A DNA stretch of 53,948 nucleotides. Source: CBDUXP01 sp965371225 [NCBI: uncultured bacterium]. GTDB lineage: Bacteria; Abyssobacteria; SURF-5; CBDUXP01. The notes beneath the pieces were generated by a model. That model saw nothing but the letters and a program-made list of their open reading frames with translations. It ran no database searches and was not told the DNA's origin. How positions within the stretch are numbered: the stretch's first letter is position 1; every line of letters begins with the position of its first letter. The position numbers and the translations under genes were made by a program. Below are positions 34,301-40,800 of this stretch, piece after piece. The stretch covers positions 1 through 53,948 of the forward strand of contig CBDUXP010000025.1 of assembly GCA_965371225.1 (NCBI GenBank). Direction: 5' to 3'.

Positions 34301-34453
34301 ATGCTGCTCGCGCGCGGTGACGCCGGGGACCAGGACAAGGCGCGGGGGCTGCTGACCGAAGCGGCCGCGACGGCCGAGGAGCTGGGCATGGCGACGCTGC
34401 AGCGCGACGCCCGTGCCGGCCTGGATGGCGCGAACGCGCCGGAGCAGGGGTAG
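25379..34453 (+). CDS. Giant membrane signalling protein: GAF, two Ser/Thr kinase domains, two AAA-TPR modules
   Basis: 3,024 residues. Order: membrane helix (14-34); a PDZ-like stretch (about 45-130); about seven helices (134-395); GAF (about 409-573); kinase 1 (608-870), degenerate: HGD at 735-737 for HRD and DFS at 755-757 for DFG, but Asp737 and Asn742 kept; kinase 2 (900-1178), intact HRD 1027-1029 and DFG 1058-1060; AAA/STAND ATPase 1 (Walker A GEPGIGKT 1237-1244, Walker B LDD 1355-1357); TPR region (about 1600-2095); a linker; AAA 2 (Walker A 2158-2165, Walker B near 2276); second TPR region to the end. The two AAA-TPR halves are duplicates 921 residues apart. Kinase-AAA-TPR proteins with the DVALAL-K beta-3 pattern are a known broad family; the double set with a membrane/GAF front is not one I know. 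Targets are unknown. Confidence 0.88.
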   Translation: MRLREGTVGQKALFGLIVSVFFMTVGLVMYGTSQRMVGGPNWGFLWVPSRTPPDLLTPARAGVAEMGLVYGSRWEIVNGVPATDRHFYEGLALLDREIGAVNDLTIRQPGGARLGLTLPVTAWTWGDAWFVFGENFIIGTLFFLTCVLFFLLRPYEATSWALLCGGTFFGAQVFKVFTRLPGDDLYNVVSSGLLGVLTVSVYHGVLAFPVPHRLLKRVPRVASWLYVGALPVAGLWLGSTVALERGRTDLSAPFEVAGWGLVLLGACLFVGRQCVWAVGRRDRTIQQRARLLVVGYAATSLPIGSLIILQVAFGLLSAVPQSVVLPLVLAYPLALGYAMVRNDMFDARIAVRRAGAYALAGAAAAGLVWAGAQVHALLAAACLLPVLYLAPRFHALVTMMLYPKRMQYPDLLRSIGDELAAAPTRQEVVEILASAPQLVCDTDSGAAFFLPKVADGAERISVSGETQAAEVGSLADEPLIHLLVGGRRAIKRESLGVDPQFALIKDEAVACMDRLRAAVLLPIVNGGKVVGGLAVGPHTSGDVYDPAELAVLSQLAHQAAQALDTAALREERDAGQAVGRSPEADSGPGGYTDAAPAADRVDVPAAIAGDRYVVKRWLGEGAYKRVYLAHDQVLGRDVALALLKMDVLEMDAASWMQREARTVAQLGEHPNIVPVYDVGEAGGQLYVTSQFLPGGSVAELLAQSGGAPLPLEQALRIGQDVCAALELAHANGILHGDLRPRNVLLTSSQTAKLCDFSVERPLGHPGAADREPAAGTAAYLPPEHYTGQELDARSDLYGFGVMLYEMLTGRLPFTGADASSVIAQHIYNPPPLPTISNPALPAALSDLTLALLAKDPAARPASAAEVSAALAAIAPARAPYAAHDATVPVDVADAVPDAITGDRYVVKGWLGEGAFKRVYLAYDTMLDRDVALALVKMEVLDESGRQRLRRELRSMGRLGDHQHIVTVHDVGEADGQTYLISQYMAGGAVSDVLDRTDQAGLPLKQALRIGVDVCRALEHAHAYGIIHRDLKPGNVWLTGEATAAQVSGPEGAHAMLGDFGLAAVADQSRLTKAGQIMGTAAYMAPEQARGADPDARTDLYALGVMLYEMTTGRVPFAGGDIASIIAQHLHNPPVPPITHTPTLPPSLNALILALLVKEPAARMQTATDVRTRLEAILAEPMPSGVLHEAHIRTTAMSIPATSAPTELLVGRETELARAQVLLGDALAGQGKLLLLAGEPGIGKTRLATECAQAAAQRGARVLWGRCYEGEGAPAYWPWVQILRTYVVERDADLLRAELGAGAAHVAQMVSDVQAKLPEVESAPELDAGAGQFLLFDSVVRFLKNAAMAQPLVLILDDLHWADPSSLLLLQFLARALADGRLFVLGTYRDAEVDRDHPLAEALGQLVREPVSERLHLTGLSEDAVATLIQAQRREGIDAALAHTVYERTAGNPFFIKETLRHLEETGAADGGGGVPAGVRDVIRLRLARLSERCVAILTMGAVVGRDFGDVEVEAVSGFPMAEVWAALEDAEQAGLIREVGQQVKRWRFIHALIRETLYDDLGRARRAELHRQIGEALARLHADHLDPYLPVLAFHFAEGVHAGADVDQAVHYNVRAAKRAMGQTAFDDGVAHFRRALETQQAAAAPDEALRCQLYVWLGYALTAVNQTTEAMDALSQAIALARKHGLVKPFADAAFLYSSLRTSYAVLDEEVVGLVEEGLRLVGDRPSPEHAMLLAQLSICLSNAGREPDRATSLSEDALDMAREQGDSQALLHALGSRLESAQIVPAERAALAGEMAAVGRRINRPEWLGLALMRRATAGLELGDRDTFGRDVRELVELVERVPWARNQWNLEVARAVDAVLDGRFSDAAAHRSAALKAGRRYREKNAIQTFYTQEFLFNHVRGTLPDLGDIIRQAASEELYRFGVRLSVGLLHVAEGDMAAARAEWERLAGHEFADLPEDRVKSTWLSGMAEIAVALEDAPRARLLYDLLTPYADLTITMGGGSACMGSTQRYLGLLAGYLERWGEAEAHFEAAIELNARLRARPFVAHTQYVYARMLLARGDAGDQDKARDLLAAAAATADELGMPRLLRDARAALPSGPGVAGRPEPEAGPGGAEDSGWAGSAGFVGRDAELARARAALTEAVQGQGQVLLLVGEPGIGKTRLATECAAAAAHSGARVLWGRCFEGEGAPAFWPWVQILRRYVADADAQRLRADLGDGAPHVAQMVSDIRAALPEIADAPPLEGDAARFLLFDAVSRFLKNAAAVQPLMLVLDDLHWADTSSLLLLQFLAGELADAPLFILGTYRDVEVDKDHPLAEAMGRLVREPVTRRIHLGGLSEAAVGALVEGDDPAFAHAVYAQTEGNPFFIQETVRHLQESGGSIADMGVPAGVRDVIRLRVARLPDACRELLTIGAVVGRECERAVLLSVRQWTEAQLLDVAAVATRAGLIEDTDSRPASYRFVHALIRETIYDDLQPSARAQLHREVGNALESLHANNLEPHLPALAHHCSEALPAGVDAEKAIAFSVRAAERATAQMAFEAAVMHYERALHVLQRQVSGDPLQQCTLMLELSRALINAGDVERVEETLFQTCDLARRLPAPELFAEAIFLLRHVRYVYGAADEALVELIEEGLGLLPEEDSAARASLLAQLSRTLYGVPDTEHRQVTLSADALAMARRVEDAQALTHALRSRHNLIALDPTERAALASELVDLATEKGRTDWLAMGLSIRSGVRVRLGDVTGFEADVNALIALADKMPLPENVYVAQGAQVVRAILFGHFADAEQHAVQALESGRNVQVTNAGQTFAGHIGILRWLQGRLPEVESSMPQPGDRDGALPIYRLYRALVNLELGRQGEAQAEWDALAAQDFADLPHDWNRPTLLALATEVAAALDDGPRAAHLYAMLLPLADETITQGTGNFCLGSAEHWLGVLAALLDRWAEATAHFEAAGEMNARMRARPFVARTQYAYARMLLARGDAGDQDKARGLLTEAAATAEELGMATLQRDARAGLDGANAPEQG

Positions 34454-34777
34454 GCCGGGCCAGGGCCCCACGGGCTCGCGGAGCCAGCGGCGATGCGGGG
34501 CGCACTGAACGCACCCCCCCCCGCAGACGAGGGGTATGGTCTGGGCTCAATGGTGATGCATAACCAACGTATGGCGTCTCTGTAGTCCTTTCTGCAAACT
34601 GGCGTCCCAGCAAGCTGGCGTGGGGTAGAGGCCGCTGTTATGTGTGTATAGAGGTGGCGTTGCTGCGCCATTTCGCAGGGGAACCGGGAACGGACAGGTG
34701 GGACAGGATCCATCGGCGGGGAGTGGCGGCGACGCGCGTCTCCGTTGGGGTGTCGCGCAGCTCCACGAGAGAACCAC
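34454..34777 (+). other. Intergenic region between giant kinase and histidine kinase genes
   Basis: 324 bases without a convincing gene. It holds a short hairpin after the kinase stop (GGCTC-GCG-GAGCC, 34473-34485), a run of nine C at 34514-34522, and less G+C-rich sequence from 34530 to 34660 with TATAGA (34648-34653) that may contain the promoter of the next gene. No family-level similarity is seen in any frame. Confidence 0.5.
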
Positions 34778-37063
34778 GTGATCGCCTCCGCCGTTCTGGT
34801 GGGCGCGACGCTTCTGCTGGTGGGGGCCGCAGTCCTGGCCGTGCGCTTGGCGGCGACCACACGCTCGCGCGCTTGGGTTCTGCTGGCGGTGGGTATCGTG
34901 CTCTTGGTGGCCCGGGATGTGGTGACCATGACGCAGAATCTGTGGGGCCTCCGCGCGGAGACGGATGGCCTGGCGGTGATGACCCTGCTGCTCTCCGGCT
35001 GTCTGCTGGCGGGGCTGCTGTATGTCCGCCGGGAGTTCGCGGCCCAGACTGACGCGACGCCTCGACGCACCGCGCGCTTCGGCGCGCCGGTCCCGGGGGT
35101 GGGATGGCTGTTGCCGCTGCTGGCGGCGGGCGCGGTCCTGGTGGGCACGTTCACCCTGTGGTGGGACATGCGCACGAACGCGCAGTCGATCCTGGTTGGG
35201 ACCACACACCGGGGCGCCGGCGAAGCTTCGCAAAAGTTTTCCGACCAGTTGGAGACGGATATTCGGGCGCTGGACCGGATGGCGCGGCGGTGGGCACGGC
35301 GCGGGCAGACGCCGCCGGATGAGTGGGTCGCGGACGCGCAGCGGTACCTGACGGATACGCCGAGCCTCCAGGCGCTGGCGGTCGTGCGGGGCGAGGGGCG
35401 GGTGCAACGCTTCGTCACGGTGCGGTCCGGCGCGGCGGGCCGGGACCGTGCGGCGGCGGTGCTCGTGGCGCGCGAGACGACGCTCGCGGGTCCTGCGCCC
35501 GGGACGCCAGGTGGGCTCAGCGTCCCGGTCCACTTACAACTCACGGCGTCGGGGCTGTGGACGGCATTGCCGTTGCTCAATCAAGACGAGTTGGATGGCT
35601 ACCTCCTGGGGCTGTTCGATGTGCAGTGGCTCATCGACGACTTGTTGCCCCGGACGGATGCGCTAACGCACAGTCTGGTCGCGTACGTCCGGGGCGAGGA
35701 ACTGGGGCGCACGGGCCCGATCAGTGCGCCGCCCAACGCTTGGCACCAGTCGGCGAGTTTTCGGGTCGGGGACACCCCCTTCCGCGTCGAGGTGTGGCCG
35801 ACGGCGGTGGCGCTGGCCGCGTCGCGGTCGAATCGGGCCTTTCTCGTGCTGGTGAGCGGGTGTTTGGCCGCCGCTTTGGTGGGGACCATCGCCCAGCTTG
35901 CGCAAACCGCGCGGCGCCGGACCGAGGCCATCGAGCGAAACACTAACGCATTGCGCGAGAGCGAGGCCGGCCTGGCCCGGGCGCAGGAAATCGCGAACAT
36001 GGGAAGCTGGGAGCTATCCATTTCCGACGGTACGGCCACCTGGTCGGCGCAGCTCTACAAGATCTGCGGCGTGGCGCCGGAAACCTTTCGCCCGACGCTG
36101 GAAAATTTCTTGCCGCTCGTGCACTCGGACGATCGCGGCCGGGTCCGACGTACGATCGAGGACACCATCCGGTCGCACGAGCCCTTCACACTCGACTACC
36201 GCCTGGTGCGGCCCGACGGGGAAGAGCGCTGGGCGCACGCGCAGGCCGAGGCGGTGTTGGACGCGGAGGGGGCCGTGGTGTCCATACGCGGCATCACGCA
36301 GGACGTGACCGGCCAACGCCGCATGCAGGAGCGCATCCAGCGCGCGCAGAAGCTGGAGAGCCTGGAGATTCTGGCCGGCGGTGTCGCCCACGATTTCAAC
36401 AACCTGCTCGTGGGCATCCTTGGCGGCGCGGACCTGGCCCTGTCCACCCTCGAGCCGGAGGCGCCGGGCCGCGCCGATCTGGAGCTGGTCAAGGTGGCCG
36501 CCCAGCGCGCCTCCGACCTGACCACTCAGATGCTGGCGTACTCCGGGAAGGGGACCTTCGTGGTGGAACCCGTGGACCTGTCGCGGCTCGTGCAGGAAAT
36601 GGCACGCCTGCTGGAAGTCTCCATCGCCAGCCGCGTGACGCTGGCGTACGAGTACGCGCCGAATTTGCCCAAGGTCCGGGGCGACGCCGCGCAGTTGCGC
36701 CAGGTGGTCCTCAATTTGGTGCTCAACGCTTCGGAGGCTAGCGCGGACCGGGGCGGCTTCATCACGCTGCGTACGGGCACGATGCAAGCGGACCGCGCCT
36801 ACCTGGCCGACACGTATCTGGAGGACGACGTGGCGCCTGGAGCGTACGTCTACCTGGAAGTCACCGATCGGGGGGAGGGCATGGACGAGGACACGCGGGT
36901 GCGCATCTTCGATCCGTTCTTCACCACGAAGTTCCAGGGACGCGGACTCGGCCTGGCGGCGGTGCTCGGCATCGTCCGCAGCCATCACGGCGCCGTGCGC
37001 GTCGATTCCGTGCCGGGCCACGGCACCACCCTTCGGGTGCTCCTCCCCAGCGAACCGGCCTGA
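34778..37063 (+). CDS. Membrane PAS histidine kinase
   Basis: 761 residues from GTG 34778 (TTG 34745 is an alternative with no ribosome site). Three N-terminal helices, a fourth (about 110-133), a CHASE-like extracytoplasmic region (about 135-355), a fifth helix, a PAS domain with PAC (about 385-510), a HisKA domain with the phospho-acceptor H538 in LAGGVAHDFNNLL, and an HATPase domain (N-box LVLNASEA, DRGEGMDED, GRGLGLAAVLGIV). No receiver domain is fused and no response regulator is nearby. The HDFNNLL H-box is that of hybrid-type kinases. It lies in the cluster of large signalling genes. Confidence 0.9.
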   Translation: MIASAVLVGATLLLVGAAVLAVRLAATTRSRAWVLLAVGIVLLVARDVVTMTQNLWGLRAETDGLAVMTLLLSGCLLAGLLYVRREFAAQTDATPRRTARFGAPVPGVGWLLPLLAAGAVLVGTFTLWWDMRTNAQSILVGTTHRGAGEASQKFSDQLETDIRALDRMARRWARRGQTPPDEWVADAQRYLTDTPSLQALAVVRGEGRVQRFVTVRSGAAGRDRAAAVLVARETTLAGPAPGTPGGLSVPVHLQLTASGLWTALPLLNQDELDGYLLGLFDVQWLIDDLLPRTDALTHSLVAYVRGEELGRTGPISAPPNAWHQSASFRVGDTPFRVEVWPTAVALAASRSNRAFLVLVSGCLAAALVGTIAQLAQTARRRTEAIERNTNALRESEAGLARAQEIANMGSWELSISDGTATWSAQLYKICGVAPETFRPTLENFLPLVHSDDRGRVRRTIEDTIRSHEPFTLDYRLVRPDGEERWAHAQAEAVLDAEGAVVSIRGITQDVTGQRRMQERIQRAQKLESLEILAGGVAHDFNNLLVGILGGADLALSTLEPEAPGRADLELVKVAAQRASDLTTQMLAYSGKGTFVVEPVDLSRLVQEMARLLEVSIASRVTLAYEYAPNLPKVRGDAAQLRQVVLNLVLNASEASADRGGFITLRTGTMQADRAYLADTYLEDDVAPGAYVYLEVTDRGEGMDEDTRVRIFDPFFTTKFQGRGLGLAAVLGIVRSHHGAVRVDSVPGHGTTLRVLLPSEPA

Positions 37064-37126
37064 GAGTACGGGCGCCTCCGGGCCGGCGCGCACCCGTCCT
37101 GCGCCGCACGCGGCCGCGCTGTCCGG

Positions 37127-37132
37127 TAGAGT
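37127..37132 (+). promoter_or_regulatory. Leaderless -10 box of the DUF4197 gene
   Basis: TAGAGT stands 6 bases before ATG 37139, with no ribosome site and no good -35. The same spacing is seen at 20945 and 52910. Confidence 0.4.
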
Positions 37133-37138
37133 AGGCGC

Positions 37139-37864
37139 ATGCGCATTCCTCCGCCCCTGGCGGCGCTGACTCTGCTCGCACTTGCAGCGGCATGTGAGGG
37201 GTTGCCTATGGACCGGAGCGTGCTGGAGGGGTGGTCCGGGCTCGGCGCACCCGCGCTGACCCGCGCCGACATTGCCGCGGGGTTGCGCGAGGCCTTGCGC
37301 GTAGGCACGCAGCGGGCGGTGGCGCGCGTCGGGCGGGCGGACGGGTTCAACGCCGATCCCGACATTCACATTCCGTTGCCCGAGAAGCTGGCGCGCGCGC
37401 AGGTGGCGCTGCGGCGCGTGGGCGCGTCGGGGTTGGCGGACGATCTGGAGTTGCGGCTCAACCGGGCGGCGGAGGCCGCGGCGCCGGAAGCGCAGCGCCT
37501 CTTCTGGGACGCCATCGCGCAGCTCACGTGGGCGGACGCGGAGCGCATCTACCGCGGGCCCGACGACGCGGCGACGCAGTACTTCCGGCGGACGACGAGC
37601 GGGCCGCTGATGGACGTGATGCGCCCGGTGGTGGAGGGGCAGCTTGCGCGGGCGGGCGCGGTGCAGGCCTACGACCGGATGATGGGGCGGTACCGCGCGC
37701 TGCCGCTGGTGCCGGACATCAAAGCGAACCTTACCGAGTACGCGCTGGAGCAAACGCTGGCCGGGTTGTTTCTGTACTTGGCGCGCGAAGAAGCCGCCAT
37801 CCGCCGCGATCCCGCCAAGCGCACCACGGCGCTGCTCCGCCGCGTTTTCGGCGCCGGCGCCTAA
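37139..37864 (+). CDS. DUF4197 family lipoprotein
   Basis: 241 residues. A lipoprotein signal ends in LAAAC (Cys19). The mature part follows the DUF4197 pattern: IAAGLREALRVGTQRAV, DIHIPLPEKLARAQVALRRVG, FRRTTSGPLMDVMRPVVEGQLARAG and YALEQTLAGLFLYLAREEAAIRRDP. The function is not known; the family is found in envelopes of Gram-negative bacteria. Its stop codon overlaps that of the convergent cyclase gene. Confidence 0.9.
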   Translation: MRIPPPLAALTLLALAAACEGLPMDRSVLEGWSGLGAPALTRADIAAGLREALRVGTQRAVARVGRADGFNADPDIHIPLPEKLARAQVALRRVGASGLADDLELRLNRAAEAAAPEAQRLFWDAIAQLTWADAERIYRGPDDAATQYFRRTTSGPLMDVMRPVVEGQLARAGAVQAYDRMMGRYRALPLVPDIKANLTEYALEQTLAGLFLYLAREEAAIRRDPAKRTTALLRRVFGAGA

Positions 37865-40800
37865 TCAGCCGCGACGGCCTCAACCGGTTCCCCCTCCGGC
37901 AGGCCGGCCTTGAGGTAGGCCGCGACGACGCGGGCGCGCACCGCCGGATCGCGGTAGGGCAGCCTTCCGGCCATGCCGGCGACCGTCCAGTCGGGACTGA
38001 GGCGCAGCAAATCCTGCGCCGCTTCATGGGCCGCGGCCAGCTCCCCCATTTCCGCGTAAGTGCGGGCCAGGAGCGCGTGCCCGCGTACGAAATTGGGGTA
38101 CTGCGTCACGAACTCGCGGAGGTGGACGATTGCTTCCTCGAACCGCCGGAGCAGCGCGTACGTCGCGCCGTACACGAAGCCCAGCATCGCCCGCCGGCTC
38201 GGATCGAGGCGCACAGCCCGGTCCAGCAGTTCCAGGGCCTCGTCGTAGCGCTCAACCCCGGCGAAGGTATGCGCCACGAACTGGAGCACCGCCGGGTTGC
38301 GGGGCTCCAGCGCATAGGCGCGCTCGGCCGCCGCCTCCGCACGATCGAAGTCCTGGGCGAACAGGGAAATGGCGCCCACGACCGCGTGGGGATACCCCAG
38401 GTGTGGCTCCAGCGCCATGGCCTGCTCCGCGCGTTCCCGCGCCCGCGGCAGCACCGCGGGGTCTCGCGTCCATTGGTTGGCCCATGCCTCTATACCGGTG
38501 CGCGCGAGCAACGCATGGGCCTCGGCGAGCGTCGGGTCGCGTGCCACGGCCTCGTGCAGGAACGTGCGCGCCTGCGCGACGCTCTCCGCGGTGCCAATCC
38601 AGTACGCGGCCACACCGCGCAGGTAAAGGTCGTACGCCTCCGGGTCCGCAGTCGGAATGCGCGTGAGCTGCGCGCGCTCCTCCGGCGTCAGGGCCACGCG
38701 CAGTTCGGCCACGATGGCCTGCGTCACTTCGTCCTGCAGGGCAAAGATGTCGGTCAGCTCCCGGTCGTACCGTTCCGACCAGAGATGGTGGCCCGTGGCC
38801 CCGTCGACGAGCTGCGCGGTGATGCGCACGCGGTTTCCCGCCTTGCGCACGCTGCCTTCGAGCACGTACTGCACGTTCAGGTCGCGGGCCACGTCTTGGA
38901 CTTTGGTGGGTTTCCCCTTGTAGGTGAACACCGAGTTGCGCGCGATCACGAGCAGGCCGCTGATCTTGCTCAAGTCCGTAATGAGGTCCTCGGTCATCCC
39001 GTCGGCGAAGTACTCCTGCTCCGGGTCGCCGCTCATGTTCGCGAACGGCAAGACCGCGATGGCCGGCTTCTCGGCAGGCGCCGCGGCCGCCGGTTCGCCC
39101 TCGGGCAGGCCGGCCCTGCGCAGCGCATTGGTGGAGCGCAGCGTGTCGTGGGGCTCCTTGAACGGAATGCGTCTGCCGAATTCCGCGACCGTGAAGCCGG
39201 GACTGATACGCAGGATCTCAGCTACTGCTGCCTGCGCGTTCGCCATGTCGCCCGTCTCCGCGTACGCGCTCGCCAGAAACAAGTGCGCACCGATGAGGTC
39301 GGGGCTCCGGTTGATCGCTGCCTTCAGCAGGCCGATGCCCTCCTCGAAGCGTTCGAGGCTGACGTGCGCCGCTCCGAGGTAGAAGGTCCGAAATGGATTC
39401 TGGGGATCGAGACGAACGGCGTGCCGAAGGGGAGCGAGGGCCTCGCGGGCCCGACCGCTCATGTAGAGCGCTTCGCCCAGGCTGCCGAGCGCGGCGGCAT
39501 CATTTGGTCCCAGTTCCACGGCCCGCCCCGCGGCCGCCAACCCCTCGTCGTGGCGACCGCTGAACATGTAGACGCGCCCGAGCTGCGCGTGCGCCTGGGG
39601 TAGCGCGGGGTCGAGCGCCACGGCCCGTTCGGCGCTGGCGATGGCGCGCGTCATCACCTTGGGATCGTCGCTCCACTGCGACACCGACTCCAAGAAGTGC
39701 GTTATGGCCAGGCCCCTGTGGGCGAGTGCGAATCCCGGATCGAGTGCGATGGCGCGCTCGAACAATTCCCGCGCGCGAAGCGTGTCCACGCGCGACTGCC
39801 GCAGCACATACGCCTGCGCGCGCAGGTAGAGGTCATACGCGTCCAGGTTGGCTGTCGGCGGCGTCTCGGTGCGGGCGTGTTCGTCCTCCGTCAGCGTTAC
39901 GCGCATCGCGGACACGATCTCCTCGCGCACGTCATCCTGGAGCCCGAAGAGATCGGTCACTGCGCCGTCATAGCGGTCGGACCACAGGTGATGTCCGGTC
40001 GCACCATCCACGAGCTGGGCTGTGATGCGCACCTGATCGCCCATCTTCCGCACGCTGCCTTCCACGATGTACTGCACGTCCAGGTCGCGCGCCACGTCTT
40101 GGACTTTGGTGGGTTTCCCTTTATACGTGAACACCGAGTTGCGCGCGATGACGAGCAGGCCGCTGATCTTCGACAGGTCGGTAATCAGATCCTCTGTCAT
40201 GCCGTCGGCGAAGTACTCCTGCTCCGGATCGCCGCTCATGTTCGCGAACGGCAGCACCGCGATCGCGGGTTTCTCCGCCCCAGCGGCCGGTGCCGGCCAG
40301 TATCGCTCGATCACGACGTCGATGCGTCCCAGCCCCTGATCAGGCAGGCTCAAGCCCCCGAACACTTTGTTGCGCTGTTCTGCTGAGTAGTTCGGCATGA
40401 GCCGGTGGAGCTGTTCCACCGCCCATCGGGCGTTGTCCTGCTCGCCAATCTCCTCGTAAGCCAGGGCCAATGGGAGGTAGACGAACCCCATGTCCGGGAG
40501 GAGGGTGGCGGATCGCCGCAGCTCCCGGGCGGCGTCTTTGTACCGGCCGAGTACCAGGTACGCGGACCCGCGGATGCTGATGCTCCACCGGTCATGAGGA
40601 TCCAGGCGCATGGCCTGTTCCACGGCCGCCAGCGCCTCTTCCCCCCGCCCTTGGCGGCTCAAGGCCATGGCCAGGGATTGATAGCCCCACAGGTTCGGTG
40701 CGATCGCAATGGATTGTCTCGCCATGTCGATGGCCTCATCCACCCGATCCTGAAACTGGTAGTACATAGCCAGTTGCGCTTCCGGGGTTCCCGAGCTGTC

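Noticed and set aside
25379-34453. Kinase 1 called a pseudokinase
   Set aside because: HRD and DFG are altered, but the catalytic Asp and Asn and the DFG Asp are kept, so activity cannot be excluded.
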